From positions 62,001 to 126,000 of the forward strand of contig NZ_UFUW01000001.1 in NCBI RefSeq assembly GCF_900460955.1: a DNA stretch of 64,000 bases, given 5' to 3'. The notes under the pieces were generated by a model. That model did not search any database, was not told where the DNA came from, and saw only the letters and a list, made by a program, of their open reading frames with translations. The stretch comes from Cardiobacterium valvarum (lineage in GTDB: Bacteria; Pseudomonadota; Gammaproteobacteria; Cardiobacteriales; Cardiobacteriaceae). This document shows, in pieces, positions 18,332-26,221 of the stretch (position 1 is the first letter of the stretch; every line of letters begins with the position of its first letter). Both the position numbers and the translations under genes were made by a program.

Positions 18332-19294
18332 ATGTTAAAACGTCGCCAATTCATCGGCGCGACCGCCGCCGCCTTTGCCGCTACCGCCTTGCCGTTGCGT
18401 GCTGCCGACAGCGCCTTTACCTTGTGGGGACCGCCGGTCACGCCGACCGTGCTGCTTGCCGTTGCGGCACAAATGGGCGAAGCGCGCAAAATCCGCCCCT
18501 TCACCGTAAAAAGCTGGACCAGTCCCGACCAATTGCGCGCGGGCCTTTTGAACAAAAGCATCGAAATCAGCATCGTGCCCAGCTACGTCGCCGCCAACCT
18601 GCGCGCACAAGGCCAGCCCGTCGTCCTGCACAACATCATGACGCGCGGCCTGCTCGCCGTGATGAGCAAAGGCAAACCCATCACCGGCCTCAAAGATCTC
18701 GCCGGGCAGAAACTGGTCATGCCGTTCAAGGGCGACATGCCCGACCTCGTCCTGCAAATCCTCGCCAAGCGGGCGGGTATCGACCTCACCAATCTTGTCA
18801 CCTACACCGCCACCCCGCCGGAAGCCGTCACCCTCTTCCTGCAAAAAGACTTCCCGCACGCCCTGCTGCCGGAACCGCTCGCCAGTGCCTCCATCCTCAA
18901 AGGCAAACAAGAAGGCGTGAACGTAGTGCGCAGCTTCCCCATCGACAAAATCTGGAACGAATCCTTCGGCACGCAGAACGGCATCGCCCAAGCGGGACTG
19001 ATGGTGTCGGAGACGGTCGTCAAAGAGCAGGCCGATTTCCTTGCCGCGCTGGATAAAGACCTGCTGGCCGCGCTGGACTGGGTCGCCGCCAACAACAAAA
19101 GCGCGGCGGAAATCGCTGCCAACTACATGCCCGCCTCCGTGCCCGCGCTGGAACGCGCCTTTGAACATTCCGCACTGACCGCCGTGCGCGCCAAAGACAT
19201 CGGCACGGAAATTCTGCAATTCTTGGGCGAAATGTACCAACTCAACCCGAAAATCGTCGGCGGCAAGGCGCCGGATGCCAACCTTTTCGGCTAG
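18332..19294 (+). CDS. Periplasmic substrate-binding protein, TauA/SsuA/ThiY-like, Tat-type leader
   Basis: This 320-residue protein starts with a twin-arginine leader (KRRQFIGATAAAF, cleavage after about LRAA at residue 25). A type II periplasmic binding fold follows, with features of nitrate/sulfonate/pyrimidine-type binding proteins (SPDQLRAGLLNKSIEISIVP, LKDLAGQKLVMPFKG). It should deliver a small anion or thiamine-like compound to an ABC importer, but no permease or ATPase gene is adjacent: it is bracketed by two terminators. The ligand cannot be told from sequence. Confidence 0.8.
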   Translation: MLKRRQFIGATAAAFAATALPLRAADSAFTLWGPPVTPTVLLAVAAQMGEARKIRPFTVKSWTSPDQLRAGLLNKSIEISIVPSYVAANLRAQGQPVVLHNIMTRGLLAVMSKGKPITGLKDLAGQKLVMPFKGDMPDLVLQILAKRAGIDLTNLVTYTATPPEAVTLFLQKDFPHALLPEPLASASILKGKQEGVNVVRSFPIDKIWNESFGTQNGIAQAGLMVSETVVKEQADFLAALDKDLLAALDWVAANNKSAAEIAANYMPASVPALERAFEHSALTAVRAKDIGTEILQFLGEMYQLNPKIVGGKAPDANLFG

Positions 19295-19305
19295 TTCTGC
19301 TCGGC

Positions 19306-19332
19306 AAAAACCCCGCCAGGCGGGGTTTTTTA
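19306..19332. terminator. Bidirectional terminator
   Basis: AAAAACCCCGCC, AG, GGCGGGGTTTTTT lies between the convergent binding-protein and methyltransferase genes. Confidence 0.9.
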
Positions 19333-19347
19333 TTGCCGTCGCTCTAC

Positions 19348-20166
19348 TTACGGCAGCTTCACCCGCACAACGCGCTGATCCAGCTTGCTGCCCGCGCCGA
19401 GGGCGTAAAGCAGACGCAGGAAAAGCGGATAGCGTTTGCCACAGGTCTTGCTCAACGGCAGCTCTTCTTCCAGCGCCAATCCCGACAGCCAGGTTTCCAG
19501 TTCGCGGCTGTCCTTGACCGACCACTTCATCTCCGGCGGGGCTTTTTTCATGCTGCCGAGGGCATCATGCCGCTTGGCGCGGCCGACTAGGATGGTCGGG
19601 ATGATATCGAACACCAGCGTCGCTTGCGGCAGGTGTTGCGCAAGGGTCGCCAGCCAGGCGCGCACCTCGCTTTCCTCAAAGTACATCAGCACCCCTTCGC
19701 AGAGCAGCAAGACCGGTTTACCGTGAGCGGCGGCACGATCCATCCAGCCGGAAGCAAAGAGCGATTCGCTCAAGTAGATATTGCCGGATTCCGGCAGCAG
19801 CTCGCGGCGCAAGGCAATGACTTCGGGCAGGTCAAGGTCGTACCAGGCAGTGATAGCCGGGCGGCCGAGACGCTCATAACGCGCATCCAGCCCCGCGCCA
19901 ATCTGCACCACCACAGCATCAGGATGAGCGGCGATGAAGCGGCGCGCCTGTTCGTCGAAGAGCCACGCCCGCCCGCAGCAGCCCACCTGTGAGGCGGTGG
20001 CTTTGCCGTATTTACTGAAATCGTAATCCAGGCGCATCAGCATCTGCGGCGCGACCGGGTCCACAAGAAGCGGTGCGGATTGTTGCTGTTCGACCGCCTT
20101 TGCCCATAGTGGGATGAGCAGGGTTTCGGAGAGGACGGTGAGATCGAGGGTGATTTTGTCGGACAT
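19348..20166 (-). CDS. Leucine carboxyl methyltransferase (PPM1/LCMT)-family methyltransferase
   Basis: This is a 272-residue SAM-dependent methyltransferase. The SAM-binding loop is VVVQIGAGLDARYERLG, followed by the acidic YDLDLPEVI strand end and the LLLCEGVLMYF segment, all characteristic of the LCMT/PPM1 family. In bacteria these enzymes methylate carboxyl or hydroxyl groups of small molecules or lipids, usually with unknown substrate. AAGGAAATCCC precedes the ATG. It is monocistronic. Confidence 0.85.
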   Translation of the reverse strand: MSDKITLDLTVLSETLLIPLWAKAVEQQQSAPLLVDPVAPQMLMRLDYDFSKYGKATASQVGCCGRAWLFDEQARRFIAAHPDAVVVQIGAGLDARYERLGRPAITAWYDLDLPEVIALRRELLPESGNIYLSESLFASGWMDRAAAHGKPVLLLCEGVLMYFEESEVRAWLATLAQHLPQATLVFDIIPTILVGRAKRHDALGSMKKAPPEMKWSVKDSRELETWLSGLALEEELPLSKTCGKRYPLFLRLLYALGAGSKLDQRVVRVKLP

Positions 20167-20496
20167 GGGATTTCCTTACTTACAAATAGGAGAGGTTCGC
20201 AATTTTACGCCGTTGCTGGCTGTTTGTCGTCGTGCAAAATGTGGTAACATAACCTCAAATTTCCACTATCCTACACGGACTTCCCCATATTGGCACGATG
20301 CTGAACTTGCGCAGGCTGCCTTTCGGCAGCAGCCAATATTTTGTGCTAACCTTTTATTATTACAGAAAATAATTTACAACCAGCACTGGACTTTTCCTAT
20401 CCGACTCCTCAATAATGCGTAATAGCGATAATTTTTCGCCAAAGGTCCACAGCTTTTGCACGCTGTTTGTTGTTCATTTATCGTCAAGAGGTGTTT
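20167..20496. other. Divergent intergenic region, no gene seen
   Basis: This 330-bp region is AT-richer than its surroundings. It holds a hairpin GCTGCC-TTTC-GGCAGC at about 20313-20328 and must carry the promoters of the methyltransferase and the yjiH operon, but I cannot assign convincing -35/-10 pairs. I see no CCAAGCGG repeat here. Confidence 0.5.
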
Positions 20497-21288
20497 ATGC
20501 AGGAAAATCCTACTCCCACCGCACCGCGCAAAGCGGGTGTCGGCGCCTATATCGCGTTGTTGTTTGCGGTGATTTTCTTCTCCGGCATCAGCGTCAGCGG
20601 GCCGGTCAAAAATTTCGGCACCACCATCGCGCAGCAGATGAATGTCGAGCCGAAGAAAGTGCACGATATCTTCAGCGTTTTCGACTTCAACACCCTGAAC
20701 GGCAAGTTCGGCAAAGTCGTCATCCCTGACACCAAGGCGAAAGAGCCGGGGACCTACACCACCGGTAATTTCAGCGGTGAAGGCGGCGTAGGCGCACGGC
20801 AGGGCTTCATGTTTGCCCTGACCCTGGTGCCGACCACCCTCCTCGCCATGGGCATCATCGCCGTGCTCGAACACTACGGCGCGCTGGAAGCGATGCGCCG
20901 CCTGCTGCAACGCATCCTGCGGCCGCTGATGGGCATTCCCGGCGACACGGGGCTTGCCATGATCGCCAGTTTCCAGTCCACCGACGCCGGCGCGGCGCTG
21001 ACCCGTGCGCTCTACGACCAGGGGCAGATCAACGCGCGCGAGCGGGAAATCTTCTGCATGTTCCAGTTCAGCGCGGGCGCGACCATCACCAACTTCCTCG
21101 GCTCCGGCGCGGCGCTCCTGGCACTGACCTCGGTCGCTGCCGACGGTACGACGCAGGGCGTGCCGACCACCATCGGCATCTGCTTCGCCGTCCTCTTCCT
21201 CTTCAAATTCTTCGGCGCGAACCTGATGCGGCTGTATCTCAACCTCGCCGACCGTAAAGCACCGGCCCAACCGGAGAACCCATCATGA
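20497..21288 (+). CDS. yjiH: YjiH-type nucleoside-recognition (Gate) domain membrane protein
   Basis: This 263-residue inner-membrane protein has a hydrophobic helix near residues 15-35 and a Gate-domain helix set from about residue 95 on, with the motif SFQSTDAGAALTRALYDQG and a C-terminal FFGANLMRLYLNLADR. In E. coli, yjiH and yjiG sit beside the isoaspartyl dipeptidase gene iadA. The start at 20497 follows AAGAGGTG; a frame extension to 20467 adds ten residues. It overlaps yjiG by 4 bp and an M20 peptidase follows, suggesting uptake or exchange of a peptide or amino-acid conjugate. Confidence 0.85.
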   Translation: MQENPTPTAPRKAGVGAYIALLFAVIFFSGISVSGPVKNFGTTIAQQMNVEPKKVHDIFSVFDFNTLNGKFGKVVIPDTKAKEPGTYTTGNFSGEGGVGARQGFMFALTLVPTTLLAMGIIAVLEHYGALEAMRRLLQRILRPLMGIPGDTGLAMIASFQSTDAGAALTRALYDQGQINAREREIFCMFQFSAGATITNFLGSGAALLALTSVAADGTTQGVPTTIGICFAVLFLFKFFGANLMRLYLNLADRKAPAQPENPS

Positions 21289-21749
21289 GCGAACAAAACG
21301 AAAAACCGATGATCACCGACGTCTTCGTCAGCGGTGTACGGCGTGGCTGGGGCATCGCCACCGGCAGCATGCTGCCGAACGTGCTGATGGCCTTCGTCCT
21401 CATCTATTTCCTCAAACTCACCGGTATCCTCGACCTCATCGGCAACCTGTGCGGACCGCTGATGCGCGTCTTTGGTCTGCCCGGCGAAGCGCTGATGGTG
21501 CTGCTTGCCGCCTGGCTGTCAATGGGCGGCGGCGTTGGCGTTGCCTCCAGCCTGTTCGCAGCCGACACCCTCAGCCTGCACGACGTCGCCGTCCTCGCCC
21601 CGGCGATGTACCTGATGGGTTCGCAAGTGCAATACATCGGGCGCCTGCTCGGCGTGGTTGGCGTGCCGGGCAAATACATCCCGGTAATGGTGCTCATCTC
21701 CGTCATCAACGCCCTGCTTTCCCTTGTCGTCATGCAAATCCTCGTCTAG
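21285..21749 (+). CDS. yjiG: YjiG-type nucleoside-recognition domain membrane protein
   Basis: This is a 154-residue membrane protein with about four helices and the Gate-like motif WLSMGGGVGVASSLFAADTL. It is the partner half of YjiH, with the start inside the yjiH stop (ATGA). The two probably form one transporter-like complex. The peptidase gene starts 9 bp after its stop. Confidence 0.85.
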   Translation: MSEQNEKPMITDVFVSGVRRGWGIATGSMLPNVLMAFVLIYFLKLTGILDLIGNLCGPLMRVFGLPGEALMVLLAAWLSMGGGVGVASSLFAADTLSLHDVAVLAPAMYLMGSQVQYIGRLLGVVGVPGKYIPVMVLISVINALLSLVVMQILV

Positions 21750-21758
21750 GAGAACATC

Positions 21759-22880
21759 ATGAAAAAAGAAATCTTCCTTGAACACTTAAAACCCTTCATC
21801 AATACCGACTGCGGCAGCTACCAGCCGGAAGGCGTCGGCAAAATCGCCGACATGCTCACCGACAAATACACCGCCCTCGGCTGGCACGTCACGCGCAAAC
21901 ACCTGCACGACGAAGTCGGTCCCGGGCTGCTCATTACCAACCGCAAAAACCCTGACCACTACGATGTGATGCTCATCGGCCACATTGACACTGTCTTCCC
22001 CGCCGGTACCGCTGCCGCCCGCCCCTTCAAGGTCGAAGGCAACCGCGCCTACGGCCCCGGCGTCGCCGACATGAAAAACGGTGTCGTCGCCATGTATGCG
22101 GCGCTGTCCGAACTTGACCCGGCAGTGCTCGATAAACTCTCCATCGCCGTGCTGCACAATCCGGACGAAGAAATCGGCTCCATCCATTCCGACCCGTGGA
22201 TACTCGAAGAAGCGAAAAAAGCCGCCTACGTCCTCGTCTGCGAATCCGCCCGCGCCGATGGCTCACTGGTGAACCGCAGGAAAGGCAACGCCACCTTCAT
22301 CCTCAATTTCCACGGCATCGCCTCGCACGCCGGCAACGACCCGGAAAAAGGCCGCTCGGCGGTCGTCGAAATGGCGCACTGGATCCTCGAACTCGGCAAA
22401 CACAACGACTACGCGAACGGCACCAGCCTGACCATCGGCCTGGTCAAGGGCGGCAGCGCCAGCAACGTCGTCCCCGACAGCGCCGAAGCCACCCTGGATC
22501 TCCGCTTCTGGGACAACAACAAATACGACGAAATCAGGGCGCTGCTCGACAAACTCGCCGCCAAACCGTTCGTGGACGGCGTCCGTGTGGACATCACCGT
22601 CAAATCGCAAAAACCGGCGATGGTGATGAACGCCGGCACGGAAAAACTGATGCACTTCGTCGAAGCGGCGGGCAAAAAAATCGGCCTGCCGATCACTTGG
22701 CAGGCGGTCGGCGGCGGCTCGGACGCCAATACTACCTCGGCGCACGGCATCCCCTCGCTGGACGGCTTCGGCCCGATTGGTGCCTGCTTCCACAGCGACA
22801 AAGAATACCTGGAAATCGAAAGCATCGAACCGCGCGTCGCTCTCTTGAAAGCGACCATCGAAGAAATCGCCGCCGCCTGA
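21759..22880 (+). CDS. M20-family metallopeptidase (carboxypeptidase G2-like)
   Basis: This 373-residue zinc peptidase has the metal motif VMLIGHIDTVFPAG (first His and Asp at about residues 71-74), the bridging YGPGVADMKNG, catalytic HNPDEEIGS and the lid-domain segment LNFHGIASHAG. The C-terminal zinc ligand is probably the His in GACFHSDKEYLE. It lacks a signal peptide, so it is cytoplasmic. In operon with yjiHG it likely hydrolyses an imported dipeptide or glutamate conjugate; the substrate is not shown by the sequence. Confidence 0.88.
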   Translation: MKKEIFLEHLKPFINTDCGSYQPEGVGKIADMLTDKYTALGWHVTRKHLHDEVGPGLLITNRKNPDHYDVMLIGHIDTVFPAGTAAARPFKVEGNRAYGPGVADMKNGVVAMYAALSELDPAVLDKLSIAVLHNPDEEIGSIHSDPWILEEAKKAAYVLVCESARADGSLVNRRKGNATFILNFHGIASHAGNDPEKGRSAVVEMAHWILELGKHNDYANGTSLTIGLVKGGSASNVVPDSAEATLDLRFWDNNKYDEIRALLDKLAAKPFVDGVRVDITVKSQKPAMVMNAGTEKLMHFVEAAGKKIGLPITWQAVGGGSDANTTSAHGIPSLDGFGPIGACFHSDKEYLEIESIEPRVALLKATIEEIAAA

Positions 22881-22899
22881 GCAGGTTCGGCAACAACAA

Positions 22900-22928
22900 G
22901 CGCCCCCGCCCGGGGGCGTTTCCTTTTG
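22900..22928 (+). terminator. Terminator after the M20 peptidase
   Basis: CGCCCCCG, CC, CGGGGGCG is followed by TTTCCTTTT, 20 bp after the stop. Confidence 0.8.
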
Positions 22929-23412
22929 GCGCCCCGGCAAATACGCCGCCTGGCGGGCCCGGCAAATACGCCGCTTGGCGGGCCCGGCAAATACGCCGCT
23001 TGGCGGGCGTAGGGCGGGCTTCAGCCCGCCGGGCAGGCGCGGCCTGCTTTTTGCGCTTCGGGCAAACATGACTGCCAAGCGGGGAAACAACGCGCTTTTA
23101 TTTTTGAGACGTTGCAGGCAACGTCTCTATAAAACCCGATAACCACGCCGCTGATGGACCCGGTAATGACGCCGCTTGGCGCATCCAAACGAGAGATCCT
23201 CCCGTGAAGAAGGTCGGGGTTGGCTTCAGCCCACCGGGCAGGCGTAAGCCCGCTTGGAGCGATCTTTGCAGTTGCCTGGAAGCAATGCCGCCAAGCGGTG
23301 TAAATGCCGGTTCCACCAGACGGCCACGGGGCTTTTGTTGTACATGAAGGCCGCATACACAGGACTCTTTCCGGAAAGGGGGATAAATCAGCGCCGTATA
23401 GCGCTCTGGCCG
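22929..23412. repeat. Repeat-rich intergenic region
   Basis: There is no gene in about 480 bp. From left to right it holds: three 25-bp tandem units starting at 22933, 22958 and 22983 (CCCGGCAAATACGCCGCTTG, then GCGGG), which are the reverse orientation of the CCAAGCGG repeat; a GGGCGGGCTTCAGCCCGCC hairpin near 23012; a composite element at 23082-23178; a diverged second TTCAGCCCACCGGGCAGGCG copy near 23225; and a CGCCAAGCGGTGTAAATGCC copy at 23289. Confidence 0.85.
23082..23178. repeat. Composite palindromic repeat element, copy 1
   Basis: A forward GCCAAGCGGGGAAAC, the perfect palindrome GAGACGTTGC-AG-GCAACGTCTC at 23106-23127, then AAACCC and reverse-oriented copies ending ACGCCGCT near 23157 and CGCCGCTTGGCG near 23178. 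The same order is found in opposite orientation at 54143-54240. Inverted ends around a palindrome give it a MITE-like shape. Confidence 0.7.
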
Positions 23413-24327
23413 CTATACCTCAAAGCGGAGGCCGTTGCCGTCAACAACCACCGCCTGATGCTGCGGGGGCGGCGTATCGGCGAAGGCAAGAATACAATCG
23501 CCGAGACCGCTGCCGCTGATTTTCACCGCATGGGCATGCGGGCGCGCAGCGGCAAGATGCGCCGCCTGCACCGCATCGCAAACGCCGAGCTCCTCCAGCA
23601 AATGCTGGTAGCCGTTCAGCAGGCGATAAGCCTCCGGCCAGTCGCCGCGCGCGATGGCGGCAATCGTCGCCGCGCTGTTTTCGCCCATATGCGCGTAAAG
23701 ATCCTGATAGCACTGTGGATCGGCGGCGGCACGGGCAGCAATCTGCGCCAGCACCTCGGCCGTCGGCGTCTTATAACCCGCATAACGCAGGCTGAGACCA
23801 GTCGGCGGCAGGGGCAGCGCGCTAATGCGGGCCGGTGCAGCATCCATGGCTGGCGTGTAAGCAACCATACCGCCTACAAGCGAAGCGGCAAGATCCGCAC
23901 CGCTGCCGCGCTTTTGCACGGCAAGAATGGTGCGGTGCGCCGCACGGTGTAGGGCGGCGGGGTCAAACGCCTCGCCGCTCAGGCGGGCGAGCAGGGCGGT
24001 AAGCGCGGCGGTGACGGCAGCGGAAGAGCCGAGGCCGAGGGTGGGGTCAATATCGCTCACAATATCGAGCTCCAGACCGCAGACGGGCGGCGCCTGACGC
24101 AAGACGGCGAGGATGAAACGCAGCTTGGGATGATCGGCGAGGGTATCAAGATCGGTCGCGTAGTCGGCGAGGGCGCTGTGGATGAGGAGGCGGCGGTCGG
24201 CGCGGGTGCGCAGATGAATGCGGACACGTGCGGCGACGGCACAGACAATAGCGGGCGCGCCATAGACCACAGTATGCTCGCCCGTCACCATGATTGAGCC
24301 GGGTGCCGAAGCGGTGAGTTGCGGCAT
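23413..24327 (-). CDS. GHMP-family kinase, mevalonate-kinase-like
   Basis: This 304-residue kinase has the three GHMP motifs: N-terminal ASAPGSIMVTGEHTVVYG, the ATP-binding PTLGLGSSAA at about 96-104 and the C-terminal AVKISGSGLGDC. The GEHTVVYGAPA start and overall length fit mevalonate kinase better than galactokinase or homoserine kinase. Most gammaproteobacteria make isoprenoids through MEP, so a lone copy is unexpected, and no other mevalonate pathway gene is in the window. It starts 1 bp after the stop of an XRE regulator and is probably co-transcribed with it. Confidence 0.8.
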   Translation of the reverse strand: MPQLTASAPGSIMVTGEHTVVYGAPAIVCAVAARVRIHLRTRADRRLLIHSALADYATDLDTLADHPKLRFILAVLRQAPPVCGLELDIVSDIDPTLGLGSSAAVTAALTALLARLSGEAFDPAALHRAAHRTILAVQKRGSGADLAASLVGGMVAYTPAMDAAPARISALPLPPTGLSLRYAGYKTPTAEVLAQIAARAAADPQCYQDLYAHMGENSAATIAAIARGDWPEAYRLLNGYQHLLEELGVCDAVQAAHLAAARPHAHAVKISGSGLGDCILAFADTPPPQHQAVVVDGNGLRFEV

Positions 24328-24328
24328 T

Positions 24329-24748
24329 TCAGGCGCTGCCGTTTTTTTGCAGAACGGCAACCAGAGTGCGCAAGGTCTCGATTTCGCGCGCCTGCTGGGC
24401 GATAAGCGCATCCTTTTGTGCGCCCAGGGCTTCCTGATGCTGCAATTGCTGTTGCAGACGGTTGATTTCGGTGGTGAGCTCTTGTGAGGAATTGGCGTAG
24501 TAATTATTGCTATGTGGGCCGTTTTCATTAAAGAGGCAAATTACGCTGCGCTCGCTTATCGCCATCAAATCATTCAGACCAACATCCAATACCCCGGCAA
24601 TCTGCTCCAGTTTAGGAATATTGAGACGGGTTTCGCCACGCTCCAGCTTGGCGTAACCATTGGTGGACATGCTCAGACGGGCAGCCATTTCCTCTTGCGA
24701 CCAGTGCCGCAATTCACGCATGGTGCGGATTTTGTCGTGTACTTTCAT
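24329..24748 (-). CDS. XRE-family transcriptional regulator with C-terminal coiled coil
   Basis: This 139-residue protein has a helix-turn-helix at about residues 9-64 (MRELRHWSQEEMAARLSMST, then YAKLERGETRLNIPKLEQIA). The C-terminal part after about residue 95 is a heptad-rich coiled coil (INRLQQQLQHQEALGAQKDA), likely for dimerisation. It is the first gene of a two-gene operon with the GHMP kinase and lies next to the AT-rich islet, so it may autoregulate. Its targets are unknown. Confidence 0.87.
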   Translation of the reverse strand: MKVHDKIRTMRELRHWSQEEMAARLSMSTNGYAKLERGETRLNIPKLEQIAGVLDVGLNDLMAISERSVICLFNENGPHSNNYYANSSQELTTEINRLQQQLQHQEALGAQKDALIAQQAREIETLRTLVAVLQKNGSA

Positions 24749-24935
24749 GGGAACCTACACTATTAGGGATAGTTACTGATAAAAGTTGTATGTGGTTAAG
24801 GTTGGTAATTATAGCGAAAATATCTACAGAGTTTATGATTAACTGATGTGATTTCCACATTAAGTAACAGCTCTAAGATACGACCTATCTTTGCAAGATG
24901 GTCGGCTAGTTATATTTATCCTAAAGGAGACCAAG

Positions 24936-25193
24936 ATGGACACAATTAAGATTGTATTTATGGTATTGATAACCCTATTTTTTGTATTATCTCTAATAGT
25001 GGCTACAAAAGCATATAACAAAAAGAAAAAGCAAGGGATTTCTAATACTTGGTATTGGCCAAAGCAAATTGTATTCCTTTTCTTTTTAGTTAATATGTTT
25101 GTGCCAATTCCTTTAATTATTTCCATTCCATTTATGATAGCTTCTATTGTGGTTGCAGTAGAACACTTTTTCTTTGAGCCAAAAACAAATTAG
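24936..25193 (+). CDS. Small membrane protein, unknown function
   Basis: This 85-residue protein has two hydrophobic helices (about residues 3-23 and 42-75) flanking a Lys-rich loop (AYNKKKKQG). AAAGGAGA precedes the ATG. Base composition is far more AT-rich than the surrounding genes, and codons such as ATA and TTA are common, which suggests recent acquisition. I do not recognise the family. Confidence 0.65.
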   Translation: MDTIKIVFMVLITLFFVLSLIVATKAYNKKKKQGISNTWYWPKQIVFLFFLVNMFVPIPLIISIPFMIASIVVAVEHFFFEPKTN

Positions 25194-25222
25194 AAATTAT
25201 GGATATTTAACTGGGATTAAAA

Positions 25223-25786
25223 ATGGAAAGCGTTGAAAATCAATCTAAGTTACTTATACCTAGTAATATTATTGCAACATGTGCTGCTATATTCCCATTG
25301 ATAGCAGTCTTTTTTGATAGATTACTCATTAGATATGACAATAATATTATAGGGCAAATTTTTACTATCCTACCTACTATATTATGTACTATAGACTACC
25401 TTCTCTGGAAAAAAGAAGGGGTAACAGTAGGCAATATCTTATGGCCAATTCTGTTATATCCTGTATACATATGGAAGCGTAGTAATATCTTAAGACAATC
25501 CCAAGTATTTTTCTGGATTTGGTTAGCATCATTTATAATTTTTATAATGTATTTAATATTTCCTATTGGAGATGGGCAATCAACATTAGAGCGTTCCGCT
25601 TGTGAAATAACAACACAAATCTTCAAAGAGCAACTCCATAAACCAATCTCATGTAGAAGTGTTGGAATTTTAGAAACAGAAGGCAATGTACATTATGCCA
25701 TTGCTGAATTAAGCAATAATAATACTATCGACATTTCTATTACTGAAATGTCTGGCGGGCGAATATATGTGGAAATTGCAGAGTAA
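25223..25786 (+). CDS. Membrane protein with C-terminal soluble domain, unknown function
   Basis: This is a 187-residue protein with about four hydrophobic helices in residues 10-120, including a WPILLYPVYIWKR segment, and then a roughly 65-residue soluble domain (CEITTQIFKEQL to the end). It is AT-rich like its upstream neighbour, 29 bp away, and both are probably one unit. I do not recognise the family. The soluble tail resembles small domains of proteins that follow membrane helices in Haemophilus/Neisseria-type hypothetical proteins, but I cannot name it. Confidence 0.65.
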   Translation: MESVENQSKLLIPSNIIATCAAIFPLIAVFFDRLLIRYDNNIIGQIFTILPTILCTIDYLLWKKEGVTVGNILWPILLYPVYIWKRSNILRQSQVFFWIWLASFIIFIMYLIFPIGDGQSTLERSACEITTQIFKEQLHKPISCRSVGILETEGNVHYAIAELSNNNTIDISITEMSGGRIYVEIAE

Positions 25787-26221
25787 AAATTACTGAAACA
25801 TTCAGCATGTCTTAATCGGTTGACTAAAACTTATCCTACGATTCAGGCTGCTATTCTCTATATATTTTACTATATTCACAAGCAGATAAAGGGTGGACGT
25901 AAAGTCCGCCCTTTTTATGCAAATTGCGCATTCGCTTTTTGGTAACCGTCAAGCGGCGTAAATACAGGCTCCGCCAGACGTCCACGGAGGCGTTTTTTCG
26001 TTGCATATGGGATGTTAATCCGTATAGTCGTTCAAATAGAACTGAGATAAGGTGGCGAGTCGAAGATCGTACGGCGCGGGTTTCCATGAAAATCACTGCG
26101 CGATTTTTTAGGGGTGACCAGACGCGCCAACGCATTCAGATTATTTTCCGGGATTGGTATAACATCCGCCGCTGAGAGCCGCCCCACCGCGTCTCTTTTC
26201 ACATCACAACCGGAGCCCGAC
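25787..26221. other. Intergenic gap with a terminator and one repeat copy
   Basis: This 435-bp region holds the terminator at 25888-25916 and a CCAAGCGG-family copy at about 25945-26000 (CGTCAAGCGGCGTAAATACA, then a GCCAGACGTCCACGG tail and a T run, like the copy at 23289). From about 26000 to 26221 I see nothing beyond the probable promoter of the DUF1176 gene. Confidence 0.6.
25888..25916 (+). terminator. Terminator of the AT-rich islet
   Basis: AAAGGGTGGAC, a GTAAA loop, GTCCGCCC and TTTTT. Its stem is nearly the same as that of the terminator at 29410-29439. Confidence 0.88.
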
